From Trichoplusia ni (Eukaryota > Arthropoda > Insecta > Lepidoptera > Noctuidae), in contig NC_039480.1 in NCBI RefSeq assembly GCF_003590095.1, positions 17,957,328 through 18,021,327 of the forward strand: DNA of 64,000 nt, given 5' to 3'. Positions within the stretch are counted from its first letter, which is position 1, and every line of letters begins with the position of its first letter. This document shows positions 25,571-37,500 of this stretch, piece after piece. The position numbers and the translations under genes are program-made. Below the pieces are notes generated by a model. That model was not told the DNA's origin. It worked only from the letters and a program-made list of their open reading frames with translations, and did not search any database.

Positions 25571-27595
25571 TACAGAGCTAGGTAGAGCCTACCTGTCCAT
25601 TCCACCAAACTTTACTCAATTTAATCTAAAAAATATTTTAAAGTCAAAATAACAGTAGGAATACTTACAAAACGTTTTGGGTTGGTTAGTCATTTCGAAA
25701 GAAAGCAAGCATTTTATTCACGGTTATGACGCATACAGGACACAAAATAGACAAGCAAATACACATACAAAGATTTTGCTCCGATCTTAATTAATTGACA
25801 ACTAAAAATCAAATGAAAATGTAAAATTTGGCGTCAATACGAAGTATAAGTAATATTTTAACTTTGAGACTGTTACTATCTGTTTATCTTCAAATATTGA
25901 CTATACTTGACAAACGGTTTTAAGGTTCTCTCCACATGTCAGAAAACAAACATTAATGAGCTTGACAAAAATGTACGATTTCTTAAAAGCCTCTTTGTCT
26001 CTTAAAATTTAACTTCATCTGTCTCTTTGTCTATAATTTGCAAGTATTTTTTTTGACTTCTTCTTTATGTGTGCAAAAACACATCCTGTATAATCAGTAC
26101 TTTAATTTTCATAAAAACGTTATATGACTCATTAAGAGGCTTTTGCATAGAGATAAAGGGTTTGAATAGCCGTGAGAAAGGTATGGAGTAACAGAATAAG
26201 GTATGAGGTGACGTTAATCCATGTAAATTGCTTTATAAATTATATTTTATTTTTTAGCCAAAAAAGTACCATGGAATACAGGATAGGGTGTTGGTTCCGG
26301 TAGTATAAAATGTTTATATATGGAAGACTTTAGAAAAAGGCGTTTTTATAGGAGTAGTGACATAGGTAGGTAAACAGTTTCTCTGCACCACCTCTTTGGT
26401 TGACTGGAAGAGAAGGCCTCTGGATTAATAATGTATAAGAAGTATTAAATAAATAGAGTACAGCAATCACAACTAAGAAGCGTAGGTAAGGTTTTTAACA
26501 ACTCCCTGCTCTACCTAGGTTTTTCTGACTTCTTGACAGACTGAGTGATCCCTTTGTACTGCTGAAAGGCAGTATAGAGGTAGAAAAAATAGTAATAAGA
26601 AATCTGTAATAACGGAACAATGAGAAAAAAAATGTCTTCTATAGTATACAACGGAAGTTAATGCAATTATATTTTAAAAGGTAAAAGAAATGAGCAGGTA
26701 AAGCAAATGTCATCCACTCTAAGTGATTAACAATCCCATTAGTTAACCTTTAACAGAAAAATCTTCGCTTCCCTCCGGGCTTGGCATAATCATAGACGTA
26801 ATTATAAACAAGGGATAACAAATGGGGAAGTTACATTTTAATTAAGGCAGTTTCTGTGTTTTTAATTATAATATATGTAGATATTTATAATTTTATGTTT
26901 CTAACCTACTTGAAATAGGAGGATGATCTCAATTCGTCGGTATTTTATGGTGGATGAATGCGATTTTCTTAATTCTTTTTTTGTTATTTTTTTACCAAAA
27001 TTGCCTAAGTCGCTTTTGATTGAAGTCAGTTGTCTGTTTTATTTAAATATTTTTATATTGTTGATTAGATGTGTGATATTATTTATTTATTTATTTAACT
27101 CTTTCCTGCACTGGAATGGAAGAAACCGATTCCTTTAAAGCACATGGGGACATAAATCGAAATTATTATTTCTAAGTAAATGTTATTTTATAGTTACTTG
27201 TTTTATTTGAACGGTTCAATTAATCATTATTATTTATTAACTGGTCCATAAAAATAAAACAGAAGAAAACCATCTCATATTTAACATACTTTTTTAGTTC
27301 TCAGACATAAAAATATAACTATTAAAACAGCCTTTTAATATCAAGTACTTATTATGCTTTTCTTTGAAACTAATTTATTCACAGAATTGGAACAAGTCTG
27401 GGAAATATTAAACTTTTCTAAAAGAAAACCTATTTATTGGAAGGAATAATTCATTTTTTCTTCAAATAGATGTAATATGATGTACTTATGTATTATGGAT
27501 AAAGTGTAACCTATTTTGGATAAGTCAAATAGCGGTTTACAACACAACATCTAGGTACGTACCTTACAACTAATAACTAGCTTAAATGTGCTCGT
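25571..27595. other. Non-coding stretch
   Basis: AT-rich. A block at 26340-26450 (GGTTGACTGGAAGAGAAGGCCTC, then AATAATGTATAAGAAG) may be a decayed LINE 3' end. No gene recognised. Confidence 0.35.
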
Positions 27596-27780
27596 GACTT
27601 TGTGAAAAGTATGAAAGTAGCCTATGTTGTTCTAATCCATAATGTGAAATACCTCCTTACCATATTTCATAGAAATCAGTCCAGCCGTTTAGGAGTGAAG
27701 AGGTAACAAACACCCAAAAACATTCACAACAAATACACTCACTTATTTCATCTCATTTATAAAATGTATTAGTATGAAAG
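27596..27780 (+). repeat. Dispersed lepidopteran repeat tail
   Basis: ATAGAAATCAGTCCAGCCG and TTTAGGAGTGAAGAGGTAAC, followed by TTATAAAATGTATTAGTATG, match a tail I know as widespread in moth and butterfly genomes. The parent element class cannot be told from this fragment. Confidence 0.5.
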
Positions 27781-28995
27781 TGTGGTATTTCATTTATTAA
27801 TTTTTCTTTCAACATAAAAAAAAAACAACAAATTGATATTAAAGCAAAATACCAACAAATGATAATTAAATGTGATACGAAGCCGTTTAATTGTTATAAA
27901 TATATTTAGGTTGGCACAGGACGGTTCTATTTGATTACAATTATAAGGGTCGCACCCATTACGCCTGTTTGAACAATACCTTATCGAGTTAGGCCTTAAT
28001 GACAGATTGAGGTTATCAAAAACAGATATTGTGTTTAAATGTTTAATATAGTAAAACAAGTCTTTGAAAATATATGTTAAATAACCTGATAAGTGGAAAT
28101 GCTGACAGTGTTAAAATTAAGAAAGTACTGAATAGTTTTTTTTATTGAAGAGTATTATTCGAATTTAGAAGATATTTTTTTAAGAATACTCGTTGTTATA
28201 TTTTTTTTATGTACTTTTTTTATGTTATCAATTTAAAATTGGTTTTGTCAACAGATTGAAAATCAACAATTCGAAAAGGAAACAAAAAACCGAGGGTCTA
28301 AGCTTGTGAACAAGATCTGTATTGAATGAAGTTTAATAGACAAAGCTTTAGGGGTAATTAAATTTAACTAAAAACCGTTATCCAAAACTACATGTGTGAA
28401 TCTGAGAAAAATATTCTTGAAAAAATATTTACTTTTTTTACAAAAATTGCAATATACCGCAGCAGCATGCTTTCAATATTGGTGCACAAACTGAAAATTC
28501 ATAACATCTGAGCTACAATATTACGCGGCGGAGATTACGGGTTTGCAATATTTCCTAAAAAGAAAATTTTCTTTTCTTTCAATTTAGCTTTCTAAGTGTT
28601 GCAGTTTTCTTGTACGCTAGTGTCTACTTAAAAAAATAGAATAATGCAAATACACATATAGTACACATACATGCACACATGTACACTTTAGCATTTCCTT
28701 GGAAAAACCGGTGAAAATTCTCACAGCAAGTGAGCATTTCACTGAACCTGAGCCTGCAACATTTCGATGCTTTTGTTGAAATATCGGGTTTGCAGCGCAT
28801 CGGCCCTGCTCTGGCGAAAGCACCAAGAAATAGTATCCCGAAACGTTTGACGTTAGGTTCGCGAAAATTCGAGCAAACCATTGTTCTATTAGAAGTAAAT
28901 TTAGTGTATCATCATCATCATAACGATGTATCTCTAGGTAATTATTTAAATGTTGATTAATAGTCTATTATGGTCCACTGCTCAACCAAGTATAT
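27781..28995. other. Non-coding stretch left of the transposon locus
   Basis: No gene recognised. Overlapping short frames at 28617-28960 on both strands have no support. Confidence 0.4.
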
Positions 28996-29039
28996 CTGAG
29001 GGCCTAGCCAACAGACCCGTAGCGATCGCAAACGCCAAG

Positions 29040-29430
29040 AGAAACGTTACTAATTGTATGGAGATGAACGCTAAGTCACGTGGTCAAAGAATAGAAAAGT
29101 CGTAGCCAACAATACTACTTATCAAATCGTTCGAAACGATAGAATAGAAACTTAAGAGTTTGACAGATCCGATCGCTAAATCCCATACAAATTACACAAA
29201 ACGGTAGCCAACCTGCAATTTGACAAGCGCTTACGAAACGTTAGGAATTGTATGGAGATAACAAAATCCGAACGCTAAGTCACGTGGTTAAATCAAACGA
29301 ATAGAAAAGTCGTAGCCAAGTATGCTACTTGTCAACGCGTTTTGAACGATAGAATAGAAACTTAAGCGTTTAACAGTTCCGATCGTTACATCCTGTACAA
29401 AACGGTAGCCAAATTACAATTTTGACAAGC
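29040..29430 (+). repeat. Subterminal direct repeats of the Harbinger element
   Basis: Two units share ATTGTATGGAGAT, CGCTAAGTCACGTGGT, AATAGAAAAGTCGTAGCCAA, GATAGAATAGAAACTTAAG and AAAACGGTAGCCAA in the same order, with about 195-200 bp between equivalent points. Subterminal repeats are common transposase-binding platforms. That role is inferred. Confidence 0.7.
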
Positions 29431-29499
29431 GTTTACGAAACGGAGTCGTAGCGTTCGATAGAAAACTAAACGATCGCCGAGACCCTAACGTTTACGACA

Positions 29500-30702
29500 G
29501 AAAATGGCGTCATTATACAATCAGCTGTTCGGATGTTTTTTAGTGTCTTGTTTTGTTTTGTAATATTCAGTTTTAATTGAACTATGCATTCATTTTATAC
29601 ATTGTGGGGCGCTCAAAATGAAGAAAGGTGACTTAAGCGGTGGTCAAGAGACCTTAATCGTCAGTGCATGCGAACGATTCAAGATATAGTATGCCAGACT
29701 GTATTTGTCAAACATTTTAGATAAAATTATGTTTAAAGAAGACCCTTTGGCTGAACTTTGGATTTAAAACATTACACGATACGTTACGACATTAACTTTG
29801 GAGATTCCGGATTTACTAAAAGAGGCGAGGTGTCTTTGTAGGTGTTGTGCTCTTAGCTACAGGATTCAAACATTATACTAGGTTTAATTAAACTTAATTA
29901 AATATAAGCATAATGTGTGTGATTATAGGTTTTAAAACTATATAAAACCTAATGTTGAAGAACATCATATAATAGGAAAGGATATCAATAATAAAATATT
30001 CTAATGGCAGATGCAACTAATCTTTATTTAAACTGAATACATTAAATTTTAATTATTCATAGTAATTAGTTCTTATTCATAATTTTCAGATTTGTGATAG
30101 TAACCATACAATAATCAATATAAATGAGAGGTTTGGTGAACCCATGCAGAACTCACATACGGTCATTTAGTAAAGTTGGGCCGTACTCATATGATGATAT
30201 ACTCATAACCACATCATTCTTTCATTATTATCTCTAATCACTTCTACCAATAATCAAGTGTGGTTTATTAGGCATGTTTTACAATAGGAAACAAAAAGAT
30301 CACCACTATAAATATGCATAAAATATATTGTTTCTTTTTAGTAAACACAATTTACTTCTTTTGATTCTGGCTGTCCGCTACGTCCCTGGCTTATGCCCTG
30401 TATCCTCGTGCCCATGCTGGGCAAGGTTTAAGGGAAGAAAATTATACCCAAAGGCATGTGCAAGCCAGGAACTGTATTTAGTGTACCCACATGTAACAAG
30501 TAACACAACCAAGGCTTGTTGTGTGGTACACAATGTAGCACTGAAAGCTGGACTAGCTATAGTAGCTATCCACTTACCACTAGACCTTGCAGTGCATGAT
30601 GATGACAATAACACTTTTCCATCAGACCCTGCATCTACTTCTACTGTTGGCAACCAAACTGAATTACTGCAAGGCGGGGAGTCATGCTCAAATGATTGTT
30701 AA
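29500..30702 (+). pseudogene. Harbinger (HARBI1-like) transposase, copy 1, decayed
   Basis: Pieces appear in the right order. The N-terminal region at 29503-29730 parallels copy 2 (starting ATGGCGTCATT). A GTGTCTTTGTAGGTGTTGTGC intron/exon junction follows at ~29831, then a remnant of the E-E-H...NRKG segment at ~29958. An exon after TTTTCAG at ~30090 reads ICDSNHTIININ. Then comes DSGCPLRPWLMPC (from 30363), which corresponds to the third conserved block (GDSGYPLRPWLMTP type), and finally KACCVVHNVALKAG (CxxLHN-type block) after a frameshift. Stops and frame changes between the pieces make it non-functional. The family cuts and pastes DNA with a DDE-type nuclease. Confidence 0.65.
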
Positions 30703-31270
30703 AAAGTATAAAGGACTTCTTCAAGTGTACATTTGTATTTATGAAATATTTATTTTAAATTTTGGACATTAAAAAAAACGTGTTACCTAATCTAATTAAA
30801 TAATTAAAATAATCTAAATAACAAAAACTGTATTTTATTGGTGTTACCTTTCTTTATCTTTTTAACAACTCATAACTTATATTTTCGACAAGTCTTATTG
30901 GGTAGCGATCTGGTAAACAAAAAAGATTTTTGTAATACAAGTAATGTATTATTTAAACAATAAAAAAGCATTGCTTAATGATAACACTCATATAAAGATA
31001 CATCTTTATTTGTAAGATATGCTGATCTTCCTTTACTGGTGAATAAATATATGAGGCTATATCTAAAATCTAAAAACTATAACAAAATAACAACAACAAA
31101 TGAAAGTAAACATAAGAGACACACTAATAGATTTCCCATTCCAAAAATCAGTCTTTGACTATAAAGAACTGAAATTGTTTAATTTAAAGAAAGTAATTAA
31201 AAAAATACTTTATATCAATGAAAGATATTAATTAAATTTTTGAAAATACAATAATGAAATCTTATTCAAA
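30703..31270. other. Non-coding interior of the Harbinger element
   Basis: AT-rich sequence after transposase copy 1. Harbinger elements usually carry a second Myb/SANT-like gene; none is recognisable here. Confidence 0.4.
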
Positions 31271-31279
31271 TACGAATCT

Positions 31280-31470
31280 GTCAATCTGACGTTCTTTTGA
31301 CGTTCTTGAGAACGCTCACCATAGACAAAAGCGTATGTTTTTTCTACAGTTACTATAGAATAAGCGATTCTCTTCGTCGTGTTAAGATGGCTAGCTACTT
31401 ATTCTATTCTACAGTTTCAAACGCTGTGGCGTAAACTTTTGTAGAAAGAAACTATACGAAACGTTTGTAC
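31280..31470 (+). repeat. Internal copy of the Harbinger right subterminal region
   Basis: This block matches 58440-58615 in the same orientation: TTGACGTT, GAACGCTCACCATAGACAAA, TATAGAATAAGCGAT, GGCTAGCTACTTATTCTATTCTA and TTTCAAACGC. A right-end-type sequence in the middle of the element marks the junction between the two transposase copies. Confidence 0.7.
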
Positions 31471-31500
31471 TTTGTACTTAGCTAGTGTTAACAAAAGAAA

Positions 31501-32310
31501 ATGGCGTCATTCTTCAATCAGCTGTGAGGATTCTGTTACCTGTTTTGCTTTATTTTGTATCATTTTTTATTATTCAGTTTCATTTGAATAATGCATTCTC
31601 TCAATATGTTGTGGTGCGCTCAAAACGAAGAAAGATGGCTTAAAAAGCAGGAAAGAGACTTTAATCATCAGTGCGTCGGCACGATCGAAGTTATACCGGA
31701 TAGTATATTTGTGCAACACTTCAGATTAAATAAATCTACGTTTCGGTCTCTTTGTCAAGAACTACGAGTAAAAACTTCCTTGAGGGGTTCTCAGGAAATT
31801 TCTCTAACAGTTAAGGTAATTCATAAAGAAATTTTGCAATGAATAGACTTACAAACTTAGCCGGTATGAACCTAATTTATTCAAATATAACGGTTGTGTC
31901 TTTGTAGGTGTTGTGCGCTCTTACCTTTTTGGCGACAGGCTCCTATCAAAGGACTTTTGGTGTTACCCAGCATGTAGCCCAACGAACAGCTAGCCGATGC
32001 ATCAGACAAGTCGTTGATGCGTTAAACCACCCTGCTATCATGGCGAGATGGATAGTATTTCCGAGAACTCAGCAAGAAAGAGGTTTAATTAAACAAGAGA
32101 AAGTATGGAACAAAATGTTTTCACTCATTTAAGTGTTCCTATTCTTATGATAAGAAAATATTTTTGTTCTTTCAGGTTTCATAGAAGGTTTGGCTTGCCT
32201 GGAGTAATTGGGTGCATAGATTGCACTCATATTGCTATAGTAAAACCTAATCAGGAAGAACATCTTTTTTATAATAGGAAGGGACATCATTCCTTAAATG
32301 TTCAAATGTT
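31501..32310 (+). pseudogene. Harbinger transposase, copy 2, 5' part only
   Basis: Exon 1 runs from ATGGCGTC (31501), or from ATG 31591, to ...SLTVK, with donor AAG|GTAATT near 31814. A second exon follows TTTGTAG (31907): VLCALTFLATGSYQRTFG, then a region with IRQVVDAL. A third piece after TTCAG at ~32176 reads FGLPGVIGCIDCTHIAIVKP, holding the first catalytic Asp (GCIDCTH), then HLFYNRKGHHSLNVQM. The match breaks off at about 32310, where unrelated sequence begins. The later catalytic residues are therefore missing and this copy cannot encode an active enzyme. It is better preserved than copy 1 over the shared part. Confidence 0.75.
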
Positions 32311-32492
32311 CGAATGCCATTCAACGTGGCAATGCTGCCAGCCTTTTGGGCACACTCCCAGCCGGCAGCGATGCCGATGAATTTTTTGATGCTTTGATTT
32401 AATAAATTTAATTATTTTTTTATTTTTTGTTTTTTAACTTGTAAATATTTTACTCTGTAAAATTGTAAATATTATGAATAAACTAATATAAC
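32311..32492 (+). mobile_element. Probable 5'-truncated non-LTR retrotransposon 3' end
   Basis: One frame reads QRGNAASLLGTLPAGSDADE and ends in a TAA near 32401. I associate this RGNAAS-LGT tail with C termini of moth LINE reverse transcriptase ORFs, but only tentatively. AT-rich 3' UTR-like sequence follows. On the far side of the retroviral array, 57788-57818 continues with AATAATAAACAAG and ten A, as a LINE tail would. AAATG beside both outer edges could be its target duplication. Confidence 0.4.
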
Positions 32493-32496
32493 AGCT
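32493..32496. repeat. Target-site duplication AGCT, left of retroviral array
   Basis: AGCT immediately precedes the first LTR base (32497), and AGCT immediately follows the last LTR base (57783) at 57784-57787. Four bases is the usual duplication length for Ty3/gypsy integrases. No such duplication surrounds the two inner LTRs. Confidence 0.85.
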
Positions 32497-32823
32497 AGTC
32501 AAATATGAACGGAGCGATACTTTTATAAAAAATATTTATTTAAAAGAATACACGTGTTACAAGTACAAGATTTACAATTACAATGAGCAACTTAAACTAT
32601 GTTACATTTGTTTTTATAATGCTTAAACCTTTATTGGTGTGTGTCCATGTATGGTCACACGGTGGGCCTGATTCACTGCAAGTGATCAGTCTAACTGTTT
32701 CAGTGGTCATTAATTTTATACAAATTGCATATTAGTAATGTATCCATTGGTGTACAATACCAGTGGCGTGACATTACTTAGTGTACCAACAGGGTACGCG
32801 GTAAGGGTTCGCTATGCGTAACT
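32497..32823 (-). repeat. LTR 1 (3' LTR of body A), 327 bp
   Basis: Bounded by target duplication AGCT on one side and the polypurine tract GGAGGGAGG (32824-32832, read on -) on the other. Coding-strand ends are AGTTACGC and TTTGACT. It contains a TATAAAA box and AATAAA signals at the same places as LTR 4. The last part of env is encoded inside it. Confidence 0.92.
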
Positions 32824-34508
32824 CCTCCCTCCATAGGTACAAAATCATCATCTGAATTCTGAGATTGATTCTGATGTTGATTTTGGTTAAATTTACGCGA
32901 AATACAAAATCTTTTGCGGTACAAGAACACAATTAATATTAAAACTAAAATTATGTATAGTATAATAGTTCCTAAGCTTACACTATTCATATTCACTAAC
33001 ACTTTGTCACTGCTGATCACTTCACTGTTGTCTTTCAATACGTGGGTTAAAAACTGCAAGTTTTCTAAATTCACTTCGTCCAGATTAATAGGTTTACGTA
33101 GAGCTACGTCTTCTGATGTCACGATGCTAGGCAGATGTATCGTAGGCGTGCTACGAATGGCGATGTCCGCTGCTTGCAGACTACGTCTTCTTAAGGTGAT
33201 TTTTCCTATCATCACTTCGCAAGCATTGTCAATAGTTACGATATAAGTTCCCATTATATCGTGGTGACTTATTTCATTTTCACAATTTTCCTTGATGTAG
33301 GTCGGTGAGCTTGTGTATACGAGCCAAGAGTTCGGCTGTATATTCTTGATCTTAATATCTGATGAGTTAACACGGAGAGGTCGGCACGATGTTATTTGCG
33401 TAGAAAATGTCATCAAGTCTTTGATGCAGGTGTTTTCTTCCTCAAGCGACACGTTGCTATCATAGCAAAGGAACTTTCCTTCACTTATGTCTCTGCAGGG
33501 CTGGGAGAGCGACACTGTATTCGACCCTTTTACTAGGATATGGGAATGTTTAGGAGTTAGTAGGATTGAGGTGTTAAGACGGGAATTATACATAGGGAAT
33601 GGATGTAAGGTATAGTAATTGTAGACATTTAATTGGACTATCGGTACTATCATAATAAAAGTTATTTGTGTGCCTTTCACATAAGCTTTGATATCAATAC
33701 AATGTTCAATCTTAACCAAGTTCTCGATAGTTACAGGAAAAGCTAACATATCTGTTTTTTCTATACTTTTTAAAATACTAAATAATTCCTTGGTGTCTAC
33801 AATTGATTGATGTAATACATTTACTCGACTAAATGAGATAGCTGTATCGACTTCGTCTAGACGTGTTAACAATATTTGGAAGTTATGTATTAATAAGTTA
33901 TAAGTATTTAACACACGGCTCTTAATTTGTTGAAATTGAGTTTTATTTAAAATTTCCTCTATTTCTTGGATGGTTTTCTCTAATATAACAAAGTTATTTC
34001 TAGTTGCATTGGTAACGTTTGCAAATATATCTACCATTTGAGAAATTAAGGTAATTTTATTATTCATCGCATGTTGTTTCGACTGTATTTTAGTTATTAA
34101 GCTATCGTACCTAATCGCATCGCTATTATCCAGATTACCAGTGATTGCCTTAATCAGAGATCCAGCGGAGTTGATAAGTCCTCTTTTTATTCTAATATTC
34201 GGAATCAGCTGATAATATCTTTGTATGGTGGTATTCATTATATACTGGGTTTGTAATTCAGCATCGACAATATTACCATCTAAAGTGTAAACATCTAAAT
34301 TAGTTTTCATAAAATTAGTTATCTCTACATATTTATCTATATTATAGTTTAAATTTTTATTCACTAAGTCTAAGTCTAAAATTTTAATAATTTGCCAATT
34401 ATATAGGCTTAAATAACCTTGTCCTTCTCTCACTGGGAGAATTCCTGGGTTATCCCTAATCCTTTGTAGCTGAAGCGCCAGGCTCAGGGCTGTCTGAGTC
34501 ATCATCAC
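32778..34508 (-). CDS. env: Envelope fusion glycoprotein, body A, intact
   Basis: The intact frame has about 575 codons. The first ATG is at 34505 and the frame is open further upstream, where CTTCACAG could be the acceptor of a spliced env mRNA. Residues 106-109 are RIKR, a furin-type site, followed by a hydrophobic GLINSAGSLIKAI segment that resembles the fusion peptide of gypsy Env and baculovirus F proteins. Several N-x-S/T sites follow. A membrane anchor spans about residues 511-530 (SLGTIILYIILVLILIVFLY), then a basic cytoplasmic tail. The frame overlaps the end of pol by 53 bp and terminates 46 bp inside the 3' LTR. Family knowledge: these proteins mediate membrane fusion. Expression here is unknown. 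Confidence 0.88.
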   Translation of the reverse strand: MMMTQTALSLALQLQRIRDNPGILPVREGQGYLSLYNWQIIKILDLDLVNKNLNYNIDKYVEITNFMKTNLDVYTLDGNIVDAELQTQYIMNTTIQRYYQLIPNIRIKRGLINSAGSLIKAITGNLDNSDAIRYDSLITKIQSKQHAMNNKITLISQMVDIFANVTNATRNNFVILEKTIQEIEEILNKTQFQQIKSRVLNTYNLLIHNFQILLTRLDEVDTAISFSRVNVLHQSIVDTKELFSILKSIEKTDMLAFPVTIENLVKIEHCIDIKAYVKGTQITFIMIVPIVQLNVYNYYTLHPFPMYNSRLNTSILLTPKHSHILVKGSNTVSLSQPCRDISEGKFLCYDSNVSLEEENTCIKDLMTFSTQITSCRPLRVNSSDIKIKNIQPNSWLVYTSSPTYIKENCENEISHHDIMGTYIVTIDNACEVMIGKITLRRRSLQAADIAIRSTPTIHLPSIVTSEDVALRKPINLDEVNLENLQFLTHVLKDNSEVISSDKVLVNMNSVSLGTIILYIILVLILIVFLYRKRFCISRKFNQNQHQNQSQNSDDDFVPMEGGVTHSEPLPRTLLVH

Positions 34509-37500
34509 CAGGACGAACCTGTGAAGGGCGTTTAATATCTTTAACTGGGACTTTCTTGTTCTTATTTAAGTGAGTCTCTATCGCTACTGTATTCTTATCT
34601 ATTTTTTGTTTTACTAAAGCTTTATGGTACCTAGCTTTGTCCTTACTACACCTAGTATTAACTCCTTTAATAAAAACTTGGTCTCCTGGTTTTATATCAA
34701 ACTGTTTCTCTCCGCCTCGTTTCAGTTTAATTTTTTCTTTAGACTCTAACATTTTATTTGCTAAGTAATTATAAAGATATTTAGTACGTTTGGCATGATC
34801 AATAACTAACTGTTGGGTATAACTTTTATCAAAATTAACAGCGAAAGTGTTCGAAGCATCGGTATGTCCGAAGACTACTTCGAATGGTGTTAAACCAGTG
34901 GTAGAGTGTATCGACTGGTTATAAGACATAATTGCATATGTCATAACGGACACAGCGTCTGTTACCTTCCTTTCGTATTTAGCTAACCTGTATATTTCTA
35001 TTATAGTCGAATGAAATCTCTCTACGAGACCCATTGAGTTAGGATTATGCGGCGTCGTAATATGTAGATCGATCTTATAAAAATCTAACATTTCCTTGAG
35101 CAAGTTATTATTAAACTCGGTGCCCGGATCTGCACTAATGCGCAATGGTATCCCGTATAAGGAAAAGTATTTTAACAACGCTCGGACAACTTCCGGTGTA
35201 GACCTATTTGTTATCTCTAGCGCTTGTCCTAACTTACTAAAGGCGTCTATTATAGTGAGGAAATAAGTTCCTTCTATTGAAAATAAATCTATGAAAATCT
35301 CTTGAAAGGGTTTGGTTTGAGTCTGCGTTAATTGTAACTCTGGCTTTAAAGGTTTTCTATCGTACTTCATTCGTTTGCAAACTTCGCACGAATTTATAAT
35401 ACTAGCTACGGTTTGGTCTAAGTTGTTCCAATAGTATGTACGTTTCAAGTGAGACACGGTTTCTTTAATACCACGGTGGCATGTTTTTCCGGAGTGATAT
35501 TTTAAGACAATATCTCTCTGTTCGTTTTCGTCGTCGACGTAAACTACTCTTTGCGTACATTCATAAAATCTAACAGTGTCCTTTTTAAATAATGTCGTAA
35601 TAATATTAGAAAACTGTTGCCTATGCCTGTTGTCTTCAAAGTAAATAAAATATTTAACTTTGGGGCGAATATACTCTTTTAAATAATTTTTAATTAGTTC
35701 TGGATTATTTACTGGGATATGTAATTCCGTAATCTTTTGCTTGTTTCTAGACAAATTCTTAACGCTATACTCGTTTTTATGCCACATATGGACAAGTATT
35801 TGGTTAGGCTTTGTATCTATGGCTTCGTTAAGAATGGGTATACCTGAGGTATCTGTGTTTAACTCGGAATGTACGGTCACTATAGAGGAAGAGTCGGCTC
35901 CTTCGGAAGCTGTGATCGTTTCACTTCCTATTGATGGAATAGAGTATGGCGACTTGGTCCTACTAATAGGATTACTATCTTCCTCGTCTGACGAGATGCT
36001 AATCGGTTTTGGACTAACTTGTTTATCGATGTTAACTATCATAGATATGTCGTCCAACGCGTTAACTCTCACTCTGGATAGTGCGTTTGCATTACTGTTT
36101 TGTTTCCCGGGTTTATATTTTATTTCATAGTCGTATTCGGATAGTCGGAGTCTCCACCTAATGAGTCTACTACCTGGCTCTTTAATTGAGTTTAACCATA
36201 CTAATGGTCTATGATCGCTAATGATAGTAAATTTCTTTCCATATTAATATGGTCTAAAGTGCTTGCACGCCCAGACTACCGCTAGTAATTCTTTTCGATA
36301 GCGCTGTATCGTGTCTCTGCGTCGTTTAATGTTCTACTTGCAAATGCTATTGGCTTGTCACTGCCTATAGGTCCTTGTGATAGAACTGCTCCTATCGCAA
36401 AGTTTGACGCGTCTGTCGTTAATAAGAAAGGCTTCTCGAAATCGGGGTACTGTAATAACGGTGCACTCGTTAACAATTCTTTGCATTTTTCAAATGCATC
36501 GATAAATTCTTTGGATGCTACGACCTTATTTTTCTTTTTTAAACAGTTCGTCAGAGGTTGCGTTATTTTAGAAAAGTCTTTAATGAATTTCCTATAATAT
36601 CCTATTAATCTAGAAAACTCTTTATTTCTGTTGTTGTTTTAGGTAAAGGGAATTTGAGTACTGCTTTAATTTTATCGTCGTTTGGTTTTAATCCGTCTTT
36701 AGTTATTGTGTGTCCTAAATATAAGACTTCTTTCTTAAGGAATTCGCATTTATCTAATGTGACTTTTAAATTGGTTTGTTTTAACCTATCGAATATCTTC
36801 CTAAGTTTACTAATATGTTCCTGGAGGCTTGTGGAATAAACTATTATATCGTCTAAATAAACTAAGCAATGTATGCCTTGTAAACCTCTTAGGACGTTGT
36901 CCATAGCACGTTGGAACGTTGCTGGTGCCGTCTTAAGACCAAAGGGCATACGTGTAAACTCGTAATGTCCTGACTGTGTTGTGAACGCAGTTTTGGACTG
37001 GTCCTCCTTCTCTACTTCGATCTGATGGTAACCGCTAGCTAAGTCGATCGTTGTAAAGTACGATGCTTTACCTAGCTTGTCGAAGAGATCGCTTATGTTA
37101 GGTAATGGATATTTGTCATCTACAGTTATTTCGTTAAGTCTCCTATAATCTATGACCATACGAAACTTCTGTATTCCAGAAGCGTCCGCTTTCTTTGGCA
37201 CTAAGTGTACCGGGGCACTCCACGGAGAATGTGATTCGGTTATCACTTTATTTTCTAACAGCTTATTAATTTGATTTTAATTTCCTCATTTTGGCTAACT
37301 GGATGTCTATATGGACGTATATAAATTGGGTCTTCGTTTTTAGTTCTAATTTTATGTTTTACCTGATTGGTAAACGACAGGGGGACATGTTCACAATAGA
37401 AAATGTCTTTATATTCTGTACATAAATTTTTAATCAATGATTTTTTCCTCCTCATTGAGATGTTCTAACCGTAACTTAGATAAGTTATTTTGCAATACTT

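Noticed and set aside
30378..30653. 91-codon - strand frame within transposase copy 1
   Set aside because: Antisense to the conserved DSGCPLRPW and CCVVHN blocks, which identify the + strand as coding.
32914..33246. 110-codon + strand frame, repeated at 40151 and 50639
   Set aside because: Antisense shadow of env. It repeats only because env repeats.
35741..36130. 129-codon + strand frame, repeated at 53464
   Set aside because: Antisense shadow of the Pol linker between RNase H and integrase.
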